From positions 2,046,001 through 2,110,000 of the forward strand of contig CP082962.1 in assembly GCA_021730285.1 (NCBI GenBank): a DNA stretch of 64,000 nucleotides. Direction: 5' to 3'. This document shows positions 43,863 through 51,243 of this stretch, piece by piece. This DNA is from Desulfovibrio sp. JY (GTDB taxonomy: Bacteria; Desulfobacterota; Desulfovibrionia; Desulfovibrionales; Desulfovibrionaceae). Within the stretch, counting starts at the first letter, position 1. Every line of letters begins with the position of its first letter. Made by a program: the position numbers and the translations under genes. The notes beneath the pieces were generated by a model, which had not been told where the DNA came from, searched no databases, and was given only the letters and a program-made list of their open reading frames with translations.

Positions 43863-45427
43863 TAGGCCCTTGGCCGGACGAATTCCAGGCCAAGCAGGCT
43901 CAGGTCGTCGCGGGGCGGGGTGTCGCCGCAGAAATCCCGGGCCGCCCGGCGCACGGCGGCAAGGGTCGCCTCGAGGGGCTTTTTCGCCTCCCGCGTCAGC
44001 ACGGACCGGATGCGGTCCTCGCCGAAAAACGCGCCGTCCGGGCCCACGGTGTCGGCCAGGCCGTCGCTGGTGACGATCAGCCGTTCACCCGGGGCCATGG
44101 AAAATTCCCCGGCCGGAAAGGGCAGGAAGCCCGAAAGTCCGATGATGGTGCCGCGCTCGGGAAGCGTCGCGATGTCCCCGTCGGGGGTGAGGCGGTACGG
44201 CGGCGGATGGCCGGCGTTGCTGTAGCGGACCCTGCCCGTGCCGAGGTCCAGGGTCATGTAGAACATGGTGAAAAATTTCGAGAAGTTCTCGAAGGGGAAC
44301 TCCGCGTCGAGCCGCGTCAGCACCACTTCCGGCGGCACCACGGTGATGCGCCCAGCCGAACGGTCGACCAGGGTGGCCCGCTGGTAGTGCATGAAATTGT
44401 AGACCGAAAGCGCCACCAGCGACGAGGCCACGCCGTGCCCCGACACGTCGAGCATATAGAGCCCGACATGGTCCGGGCCCAGGGGAAAGACGTTGAAGAT
44501 GTCGCCGCCGATGGATTCGCAGGGCAAAAATTCCCAGGCGAAGCGGATGGCGGGCGACATGGTGAAGCGCCGGGGAAGCAGGCTCTGCTGGATCTCGGCC
44601 GCCGCCTCCAGGTCCTTTTGATGGCGCGAGTGCTTCTTTTGCAGGTCTTCCTTCTGCTTTTCGAACAGGGTGACGTCCTGGATGTTCAGGATCAGGTCGC
44701 CGGTCGGCATGGTGGAAAGATGGATCAGGCAGACCCGGCTCTGGCCGTCCTTGGCGACATGGGGGGCGAGCCGGCGCCAGACGTGGCCCGGGGCCGGGCG
44801 GGCGGTCATGAGCTCGGCCAGGTCGGCGCGGACGCCCGGGTCCGGAAAGGCGATGTCCAGCCAGCGGTCCACGGTGGTGTAGGAATCGGCCGGCAGTCCG
44901 AAAATGCGTTCCATGCCGGGGGAGACGAAGCCGAAGCGGCCGTCCTGGCCGGCCACGGCGATGCCGTCGTGGGAATACTCCAGGATGGCGGCCATGCGGT
45001 CTTTTTCGTCCCGAAGCCTGCGCTCGTGGTCCTTGCGCGCGTCGTCGGCCTGCTTGAGCCGCAGCGCCGAGTCCACCCGGGCCAGAAGTTCCGAGCGGCG
45101 CAGCGGCTTGCGGATGTAATCCATGGCCCCGGCGGCGAAGGCCTCGGCCAGGTTGGCCTCTTCGTCGCTGACCGTGATCATGATGACCGGGATGTCGGCC
45201 AGCCGGGCGTCCGCCTTGATGCGCCGCGTGCAGCACAGCCCGCCGAGGCCGGGCATGATGCAGTCCATGAGGATCAGGTCGGGCAGCGGGCGACCGTCGC
45301 CTGCCAGCGCCGCCAGCAGCTTCTCGGCCGTGTCGTAAAAAACGAGGTCGTCGTGGCCCGCGCCGCGCAGCAGGCTTTGCAGGTAGACGGTGAAGGTCTC
45401 CGAGTCGTCGACGATGGCGATGCGCAT
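43862..45427 (-). CDS. Response regulator with PAS domain and PP2C-type (SpoIIE/RsbU) phosphatase
   Basis: 521 residues. The receiver domain is at 1-120 with Asp7/Asp8, phosphoacceptor Asp55 (LILMDCIMPG) and Lys in YIRKPLRR. A PAS domain covers about 140-260. The linker coiled coil (EKQKEDLQKKH) leads to the SpoIIE phosphatase (EIQQSLLPRRF, CESIGGDIFNV, DVSGHGVASSLVAL, YSNAGHPPPY, TSDGLADTVG). It probably dephosphorylates the adjacent STAS protein in a partner-switching pathway. The cognate kinase and target sigma are not in the window. It lies 13 bases after the STAS gene. Confidence 0.93.
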   Translation of the reverse strand: MRIAIVDDSETFTVYLQSLLRGAGHDDLVFYDTAEKLLAALAGDGRPLPDLILMDCIMPGLGGLCCTRRIKADARLADIPVIMITVSDEEANLAEAFAAGAMDYIRKPLRRSELLARVDSALRLKQADDARKDHERRLRDEKDRMAAILEYSHDGIAVAGQDGRFGFVSPGMERIFGLPADSYTTVDRWLDIAFPDPGVRADLAELMTARPAPGHVWRRLAPHVAKDGQSRVCLIHLSTMPTGDLILNIQDVTLFEKQKEDLQKKHSRHQKDLEAAAEIQQSLLPRRFTMSPAIRFAWEFLPCESIGGDIFNVFPLGPDHVGLYMLDVSGHGVASSLVALSVYNFMHYQRATLVDRSAGRITVVPPEVVLTRLDAEFPFENFSKFFTMFYMTLDLGTGRVRYSNAGHPPPYRLTPDGDIATLPERGTIIGLSGFLPFPAGEFSMAPGERLIVTSDGLADTVGPDGAFFGEDRIRSVLTREAKKPLEATLAAVRRAARDFCGDTPPRDDLSLLGLEFVRPRA

Positions 45428-45440
45428 GGCGGCAGGGGGG

Positions 45441-45764
45441 TCAGGAAGCGTCTTCCGGGGCGATGGCGAAAAATTCCGTCAGGCGCAGCATGGAAAAAAG
45501 CTTGCGGATGGCCGGGCTGGGGTCGGCCACGCGAAAGGCCTTGCCCTTGTCCTCGCACAGGCGGCGGATGCCGATAAGCAGCCCCACCCCGGAACTGTCC
45601 ATGAAGTCCACCCGGCGCATGTCGCACACGACCTCGGGCTTTTGCGTGGCGTCGATGAGAAGCGTCAGTTCGGCCTTGAGGTCCGCCACCAGGTCCATGA
45701 CGATTTCGCCGGAAAGGCCGATAATCAGCGCCTGATCGGTTTCCGTATGGGTGGGCTTTTCCAT
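45441..45764 (-). CDS. STAS-domain anti-sigma factor antagonist
   Basis: 107 residues, a single SpoIIAA-like STAS domain. The phosphorylatable serine lies in DFMDSSGVGLLIGI (Ser57 or Ser58). The start follows AGGGAGATTCCCC. Paired directly with the SpoIIE-type phosphatase, it is the likely switch protein that frees a sigma factor or other target when unphosphorylated. Confidence 0.9.
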   Translation of the reverse strand: MEKPTHTETDQALIIGLSGEIVMDLVADLKAELTLLIDATQKPEVVCDMRRVDFMDSSGVGLLIGIRRLCEDKGKAFRVADPSPAIRKLFSMLRLTEFFAIAPEDAS

Positions 45765-45887
45765 GGGGAATCTCCCTGGGACTCGGCTGCGGTGCGCCTG
45801 CGGGTTGGGCGAAGCCTGCCGCGCGCGCCGCGAAAATCCATGTGCGCGCACATGGCATTGGGGACGCGTATGGTGCGTGGATGATGA

Positions 45888-47375
45888 TTACGTGTTGTGC
45901 TTATGGCAATCGACATCCTTAGGCAAGTCCGCCGCTTCGGCCTGGACCGCGGCAAGGCGTCCGAGGGTGGTCAGGGCCTCGTCCACGACCGGCGTCCAGA
46001 CATTGCCGTAGCTTAGGCGCAAAAAACGGCTGAACTGGTCGCAACTGGAAAAGATGTTGCCCGGGGCCACGCCGATGCCCTTGGCCTTGGCCTCGTAGAA
46101 GAGCCTGATGGAGTCCACGGACTCGGGCAGCTGGACCCACAGCACCGTGCCGCCGCCGGGGTGGGTGACCCGCGTTCCCGGCGGAAAGCGGCGCAGGATG
46201 CGTTCCTCCATCATGCGGGCCTGGCGTTCGAGCACGGCCCGGATCTTGCGCAGGTGGCGCTCGAAGGAGCCCTGGGAAAGATATTCGGCCACGGCGGCCT
46301 GGGTGGGCGTGGCGCAGCAGACGTTGGTGGTGGCCTTTATCTCGAAGGCCTTGGCCGCATAGCGTCCGGGGAGCAGGTAGCCGACCCGGAAGCCCGGGGC
46401 CAGGGTCTTGGAAAACGAGGAGCAGTGGAGCACGTAGCCGTCGGTGTCGTAGGAGGCCAGGCAGCGCGGCCGGCCGCCGTCGAAATACAGGTCGCCGTAG
46501 ACGTCGTCCTCGATGACCGGCACGCCCCGGGCGGCAGCCATGGCCGCCATTGCCGCCTTGGCCGGATCGGGGATGCGCGCTCCGTCGGGGTTGTTGAAAT
46601 TGGGCGTGAGGATCACGACCTTGATGTCGAAGCGGTCCAGGGCCGCGGCCAGATCATCCGGGCGCACGCCGCCGTCGGGGTGGGAGGGCAGTTCCACGGC
46701 CCGCAGGCCGAAATTCTCCAGCAACTGCAGAAAGCAGTAGTAGGAAGGGGCGGCGATGGCCACGTTGTCGCCCGGCCGCGTGACCGAGCGCAGGGCGATG
46801 TACAGCGCCTCCATGGCCCCGGAGGTGACCATGACGTCCTCGGGCCGGGCCTCGATGCCGGCCTCGACCAGACGCCAGGCGATCTGGCGGCGCAGTCCCA
46901 GATTGCCGAACACGCCCTCGTAGGCCACCACCGACTCGCCGCCGGCCGTCGCCACCTTGGCCAGAAGCCGGGAAAGCTGGCGCGTGGGCAAAAGCGATTC
47001 GTCGGTCTGGGCCACATTGAGGGGCACCATGTCGTGCCGGCCCATGCCGTCGAGGACCTCCCGGATCAGCGCTCCCCGGTTGACGGCCGTGGGCGGCTTG
47101 GCCGGCAGGCGCGACGGCCGGGGCGCGGGCGGTCGGTCGGGCCGCGAACGCACGAAAAATCCCGATTTGGGCCGTGCCTCCACCACCCCGCGCCGCTCGA
47201 GGGCCATGTAGGCCTGGTTGACCGTGGACACGCTGACGCCAAGCCGGGTTCCCAGGGCGCGCAGCGACGGGATGCGCTCGCCAGGCAGCAGCTCCCCGGC
47301 CTCGATGCGCTCCAGGATATGGCGCTCCACGCTGACGTAGCGGAAGACGCCCTCGTCGGTCTCGGTCAGGGCCAT
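45888..47375 (-). CDS. MocR-family regulator: GntR helix-turn-helix fused to a class I aminotransferase domain
   Basis: 495 residues. The winged helix is at about 18-85 (IPSLRALGTRLGVSVSTVNQAYMALERRGVV). The aminotransferase-like domain follows, with the PLP lysine in HCSSFSKTLAPGFRVGY and NFNNPDGARI. The start has AGGAGG. Such proteins sense PLP or amino compounds and control nearby, often divergent, genes; here a DUF2917 gene and then a phosphofructokinase lie divergently. Direct and inverted repeats lie in the shared upstream region. Confidence 0.93.
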   Translation of the reverse strand: MALTETDEGVFRYVSVERHILERIEAGELLPGERIPSLRALGTRLGVSVSTVNQAYMALERRGVVEARPKSGFFVRSRPDRPPAPRPSRLPAKPPTAVNRGALIREVLDGMGRHDMVPLNVAQTDESLLPTRQLSRLLAKVATAGGESVVAYEGVFGNLGLRRQIAWRLVEAGIEARPEDVMVTSGAMEALYIALRSVTRPGDNVAIAAPSYYCFLQLLENFGLRAVELPSHPDGGVRPDDLAAALDRFDIKVVILTPNFNNPDGARIPDPAKAAMAAMAAARGVPVIEDDVYGDLYFDGGRPRCLASYDTDGYVLHCSSFSKTLAPGFRVGYLLPGRYAAKAFEIKATTNVCCATPTQAAVAEYLSQGSFERHLRKIRAVLERQARMMEERILRRFPPGTRVTHPGGGTVLWVQLPESVDSIRLFYEAKAKGIGVAPGNIFSSCDQFSRFLRLSYGNVWTPVVDEALTTLGRLAAVQAEAADLPKDVDCHKHNT

Positions 47376-47394
47376 GGCGTTTCCTCCTGCCCAA

Positions 47395-47443
47395 TCTGTT
47401 ATGCCCATTTTTTCTTTGAACTGTGTCTGTCATGGTAACAGAC
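47395..47443. promoter_or_regulatory. Candidate MocR operator between divergent genes
   Basis: TCTGTTATG (47395-47403) is repeated directly as TCTGTCATG (47426-47434). The second copy is part of an inverted repeat GTCTGT-CATGGTA-ACAGAC (47425-47443). Direct repeats combined with a palindrome near the promoter are known for other MocR regulators. Confidence 0.5.
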
Positions 47444-47505
47444 GTTCTGCTCTAAAGGAAGTGCGCCGCCGGTGGGGCCGACGGCGCAAAGATGAGGAGG
47501 ACGCC

Positions 47506-47868
47506 ATGTTTGCGGATCGGATCAAGGAAGACAAACAGCTTGCGGCGGCCCGTCCCGGGCTTTTGGACACCTGGCTTTCCCGCTTGCGGGACAACCGGCT
47601 CGCGCGGGTGGCGGCCGAGGCCGGCGAGCGTTTTTTCACGCCGGGGCGGCGGCTGACCGTGCGCCTGGGCCAGGGCAAATATCTGAGCCTTTCCGGCACG
47701 CGGTTTTGCCGGGTGGAGTGCCGGCGCGGCGCGGTCTGGGTGACGGCGGCGGGCGTCGGCCGGGATACGGTGCTGACGCCCGGGCAGCGGGCGAGCTTTT
47801 CCCGGGGCGGCAAGGTGGTGATCTCCGGGCGGGGCGACGCGTCGGAAGCGCGGGTGTGCTGGGACTGA
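47506..47868 (+). CDS. DUF2917-domain protein
   Basis: 120 residues. The C-terminal 75 residues match DUF2917: LTVRLGQGKYLSL, then RGAVWVTAAGVGRDTVLTPGQRASFSRGGKVVISG. The predicted small beta fold resembles a cupin-like barrel. Function unknown. AGGAGG precedes the ATG. Being divergent from the MocR gene, it is the natural target of that regulator. Confidence 0.8.
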   Translation: MFADRIKEDKQLAAARPGLLDTWLSRLRDNRLARVAAEAGERFFTPGRRLTVRLGQGKYLSLSGTRFCRVECRRGAVWVTAAGVGRDTVLTPGQRASFSRGGKVVISGRGDASEARVCWD

Positions 47869-47965
47869 AGCCTTTCGTCGGTGAGGCGCAATCCGTTCGA
47901 CGCCGGATCGTGTTGCCGGGCTTGGCGCAACCTGCTATCGCCAGGACAGCAAAGGAGCCTGCCGC

Positions 47966-49300
47966 ATGGAAGTAAGCTGTCCGATCGCCCCCATCGACAC
48001 GTCCATCCCGGTTCTCGGCCCGGCCAAGATTCCCTCGCCGCTGCCCTATTGCCGCTTCGCCGACGACAGCCGCGCCCGGATGGAACTCGACGCCAGCGAA
48101 TTCGGTTCGGGCGAAGGGCCGTGCTTCGCCGACTTCGAACTGGCCGGGCCGCGCAGCCGCATCTACTACGATTCCTCCAAGGTCAAGGCGGCCATCGTCA
48201 CCTGCGGCGGGCTGTGCCCGGGCCTCAACGACGTCATCCGGGCCATCGTCATGGAGGCCCACCACAACTACCACGTGGCCGGCGTGCTCGGCATCCGCTT
48301 CGGCCTGCAAGGGTTCATCGAATCCTACGGCCACGAGCCCTTGGAACTGACCTCGGCCAACGTGGCCGACATCCACCAGTTCGGCGGCACCATGCTCGGC
48401 TCCAGCCGCGGCCCCCAGCGCCCGGAGGATATCGCCGACGCCCTGGAGCGCCTCAATGTCGCCATGCTCTTCGTCATCGGCGGCGACGGCTCCATGAAGG
48501 CGGCCCGGCGCATTCAGGAGGAAATCGCCCGACGCGGCTCGAAAATCAGCCTCATCGGCGTGCCCAAGACCATCGACAACGACATCAACCTCGTCACCCA
48601 GTCCTTCGGCTTCGACACGGCCGTGGAAAAGGCCGCCAAGGCCATCCGTTGCGCCCATACCGAGGCCATCGGAGCCTTAAACGGCGTGGGCCTGGTCAAG
48701 CTCATGGGCCGGGAATCGGGGTTTATCGCCGCCCAGGCGACGCTTGCGCTCAAGGAAGTCAACTACGTGCTGGTGCCGGAATACCCCTTCACCCTGGAGG
48801 GGGAGCATGGGCTCTTGCCGTCCCTGGAAAGTCGCCTGGCCCGGCGCGGTCACGCCGTGATCGTCGTGGCCGAGGGCGCCGGACAGGACCTGCTCCCGGA
48901 CACGGGGCTGCGCGACGCTTCGGGCAACCCGGTGCTCGGCGACATCGCCGAATTTCTTTCCGGCAGGATCGAGTCGTATTTCCGCGACCGCGACATCCCC
49001 ATGACGCTCAAGTTCATCGACCCGAGCTACATCGTCCGGTCGGTTCCGGCCAATGCCAACGACCGGGTCTACTGCGGCTTTCTGGGACAAAATGCGGTGC
49101 ACGCGGCCATGGCCGGCAAAACGGGAATGGTGGTGTCCAAGCTCTACGGCCGCTACGTCCACCTGCCCCTCGACCTCGTGACGCTGCGGCGCAAGAAGCT
49201 CAATATCGCCTCGGACTACTGGCGCTCGGTGATCGAATCCACAGGCCAGTACACGGTGACGCCCTTCATCGACGACCCCGCCATTTTCTGCGCTAGGTAA
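47966..49300 (+). CDS. 6-phosphofructokinase, ATP-dependent clade with PKTIDND motif
   Basis: 444 residues of the PfkA superfamily, long form. GGDGS is at 172-176; a glycine here instead of the aspartate in GGDDS predicts ATP rather than pyrophosphate as donor. PKTIDND carries the lysine otherwise seen in pyrophosphate enzymes. The same Gly/Lys combination occurs in plant and trypanosomatid ATP-PFKs. VTCGGLCPGLNDVIR and KLMGRESGFIA are the other catalytic motifs. It commits fructose 6-phosphate to glycolysis. Start after AAAGGAG. Confidence 0.92.
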   Translation: MEVSCPIAPIDTSIPVLGPAKIPSPLPYCRFADDSRARMELDASEFGSGEGPCFADFELAGPRSRIYYDSSKVKAAIVTCGGLCPGLNDVIRAIVMEAHHNYHVAGVLGIRFGLQGFIESYGHEPLELTSANVADIHQFGGTMLGSSRGPQRPEDIADALERLNVAMLFVIGGDGSMKAARRIQEEIARRGSKISLIGVPKTIDNDINLVTQSFGFDTAVEKAAKAIRCAHTEAIGALNGVGLVKLMGRESGFIAAQATLALKEVNYVLVPEYPFTLEGEHGLLPSLESRLARRGHAVIVVAEGAGQDLLPDTGLRDASGNPVLGDIAEFLSGRIESYFRDRDIPMTLKFIDPSYIVRSVPANANDRVYCGFLGQNAVHAAMAGKTGMVVSKLYGRYVHLPLDLVTLRRKKLNIASDYWRSVIESTGQYTVTPFIDDPAIFCAR

Positions 49301-49324
49301 GTTTGGGGGAAGAGGGAAGAGTGT

Positions 49325-49389
49325 GCGAGAGGGGAACCCTTTTTGAAAAAAGGGTTCCCCTCTCGCGCTCTCCCTTCCCAAAAACTTTC
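49325..49389 (+). terminator. Dispersed stop-codon-associated hairpin R10, after the phosphofructokinase gene
   Basis: GCGAGAGGGGAACCC...GGGTTCCCCTCTCGC stem with a T/A apex, then CTTCCCAAAAACTTTC, 24 bases past the stop. Confidence 0.75.
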
Positions 49390-49430
49390 GACGGTTACAG
49401 ACGCTGTGACGGTAATGATCTGTAACTATT

Positions 49431-49490
49431 AAAAGTCTTTTGGAGGGGGGTCCGGGGGGAACCTTTTCTTCAGAAAAGGTTCCCCCCGGG
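49431..49490 (-). terminator. Dispersed stop-codon-associated hairpin R11, after the shikimate kinase gene
   Basis: CCGGGGGGAACCTTTTC/GAAAAGGTTCCCCCCGG stem, 33 bases past the shikimate kinase stop, in minus-strand polarity. It faces R10 across about 40 bases, so each convergent gene has its own copy. Confidence 0.72.
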
Positions 49491-49523
49491 AAGTCTCTTT
49501 CCTTTCCCTCTCTCCCCTATCCC

Positions 49524-50057
49524 CTATTCTCTCTCCCAGGCCGCCAGGGCGCGCAGGGCGAATTCGAGGAGTTCGTCGATGGGGCGTTCGGGCAGGCTGG
49601 CGTGGGCGCAGGCCAGGTAGAGCGGTTCGCGCTCGGCCAGGGTGGCGGTGATTTCCTCGCGCAGCCCGAGCTGCGTCAATTTGGGCCGTTGTTCCTCGTT
49701 GAGGTCGGCCATGAGGCGTTCGGCCAGGCGTTCCGGGTCGGCCTGGAGGTAGAAAACCAGTCCCTTGCCCAGCAGGTCGCGGTTTTCGGGCAGGAGGATA
49801 ACGCCGCCGCCCGTGGCCACCACCAGGCCCGGCTGTTCGGCGGTTTCGGCCAGGATGGCGGCTTCGGCCTTGCGGAAGGCGTCCCAGCCGTCGCGGCCGA
49901 CCATGTCGGCGATGGTTTCCCCATATTTTTCGCAAAATGCCGCGTCGAGGTCGGTAAACGGCCGGCCGAGGCGTTCGGCCAGGCGTTTGCCCAGGGTGGT
50001 TTTGCCCGAGGCTCGGGGCCCGATGAGGTAGATGTTGCGGTCGTCGGCAAGGGGCAT
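49524..50057 (-). CDS. aroL: Shikimate kinase (AroL-like)
   Basis: 177 residues. The P-loop GPRASGKTT is at 13-21, DLDAAFCEKYGETIADMV binds shikimate, VVATGGGVIL is the Walker-B-like strand, and RPKLTQLGLREEI matches the AroL lid. It phosphorylates shikimate in aromatic amino acid synthesis. Start chosen after CGGAGGCCGCC. It is divergent from the sigma factor gene. AroK is the alternative name; the LIGPRASGKTT and RP-L-T pattern is closer to AroL. Confidence 0.9.
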   Translation of the reverse strand: MPLADDRNIYLIGPRASGKTTLGKRLAERLGRPFTDLDAAFCEKYGETIADMVGRDGWDAFRKAEAAILAETAEQPGLVVATGGGVILLPENRDLLGKGLVFYLQADPERLAERLMADLNEEQRPKLTQLGLREEITATLAEREPLYLACAHASLPERPIDELLEFALRALAAWERE

Positions 50058-50222
50058 GGCGGCCTCCGTGAAGGATACTGGCGGGAAAAAACGGTCCGCC
50101 GCGCCCGGGAAATAGCGTTCCGGGGCCTTTCTGTCGAGCCGGGGTGTAACCGAAGGCCTCTTTGCCGCGCCCAAGACGGCAGTGTGGGTTTATGCCCGCG
50201 CCATCGAGGAGGGACTTGCGGC

Positions 50223-50846
50223 ATGGACGGGGTGGCGGGCGTGACCTCGGCCCGGTCCCGGCCGTGCCGACGGCTGGTGGGCATGGGACAATTTTTGACG
50301 AAACTCGACGGCATCGACGACGGCTCCCTGGCCGCCGCCGCCGCTCGGGGCGATCAGCGGGCGTTTGCGGCCCTGGTGTCCCGGCATCAGCCCGGCGTCT
50401 TGCATCTCGTCTCGCGTTTTTGCGACGATCCCGACGGCATGGAGGATCTGGCCCAGGAGATCTTCGTCAAGGCCTACCTGAAGCTGGGGACGTTGCGCAA
50501 CGGGGCGGTCTTTCGCGGCTGGCTGCACCGCATCGCGGCCAACACCTGCATCGACTGGCTGCGCCGGCGCAAATCCGACGTGGACACGGTGGCCGGGCTC
50601 GAGGAATCGCTGCCCGACGAGCGCGACCAGGCCAGGGTCGAGGCCCGCGATGCCCGGCGTCGGCTCGAGGCGGCCATGACCGTGCTCGGGCCCAAGGACA
50701 GGTTGCTGATGGTGCTTTTGGGACTCGAGGGCAAGAGCGTGGAAGAGGTGGCGGGCATGACCGGCATGACCCAGGTCAACGTCAAGGTCCGGGCCTTTCG
50801 CGCCCGGCGCAAGCTCAAGGCCTATCTGGAGAAGGAACATGACTGA
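50223..50846 (+). CDS. ECF-type RNA polymerase sigma factor
   Basis: 207 residues. Region 2 shows DDPDGMEDLAQEIFVKAYLKL and FRGWLHRIAANTCIDWLRRR; region 4 shows LLMVLLGLEGKSVEEVAGMTGMTQVNVKVRAFRARRKLKAYL. GAGGAGGGA lies eight bases before the chosen ATG; a start at 50284 is possible and would remove a low-complexity leader. The next gene overlaps by eight bases and encodes a membrane-anchored ZraP/CnrX-like protein, a plausible sensor or anti-sigma partner. The target regulon is unknown. Confidence 0.9.
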   Translation: MDGVAGVTSARSRPCRRLVGMGQFLTKLDGIDDGSLAAAAARGDQRAFAALVSRHQPGVLHLVSRFCDDPDGMEDLAQEIFVKAYLKLGTLRNGAVFRGWLHRIAANTCIDWLRRRKSDVDTVAGLEESLPDERDQARVEARDARRRLEAAMTVLGPKDRLLMVLLGLEGKSVEEVAGMTGMTQVNVKVRAFRARRKLKAYLEKEHD

Positions 50847-51243
50847 GCGGACAAAAACGGCCCAGGGGCTGGCTCTGATCGCGGCTTGTCTGCTGGGCGT
50901 GGGGCTTGGCTGGCTGGGCGCCACCTACAAGGCCGTGCACGAGGGCCGGGCGCGGGACAACGAGCCGATGGATACCTTGCGCGCGCGTATCGAGGCCGAG
51001 GAAATGCGGCTGCTCGACTTGAACCCGTCCCAACGGGCGACCTTTATCGCCGCCCGGGAGCAGGCCCATCGAGAGATGGCCCAGGTGTTCGGCCGCAATC
51101 GGCCCGAACTCGAATATATCATGCGTCAAAGCGATGCGCGTATCCGCCCCATGCTTTCCCCCCGCCAACTGGCCGTCTATGACCGGCTGGAACAGGAACG
51201 TCGGCGCGGCCTGCCCGAGCGGCCGGACGGCGCGGACGACTGA
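50839..51243 (+). CDS. Membrane-anchored ZraP/CnrX-like periplasmic protein
   Basis: 134 residues. One N-terminal helix (about 10-28), then a helical periplasmic segment (LRARIEAEEMRLLDLNPSQRATFIAAREQAHREM, LSPRQLAVYDRLEQER). This LTP/LSPRQ pattern is that of CpxP/ZraP/CnrX-type proteins, which sense metals or envelope stress. Overlap with the ECF sigma gene suggests it controls that sigma, as CnrX does with CnrH; a separate CnrY-like anti-sigma is not seen. The direct anti-sigma role is inference. Confidence 0.72.
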   Translation: MTERTKTAQGLALIAACLLGVGLGWLGATYKAVHEGRARDNEPMDTLRARIEAEEMRLLDLNPSQRATFIAAREQAHREMAQVFGRNRPELEYIMRQSDARIRPMLSPRQLAVYDRLEQERRRGLPERPDGADD

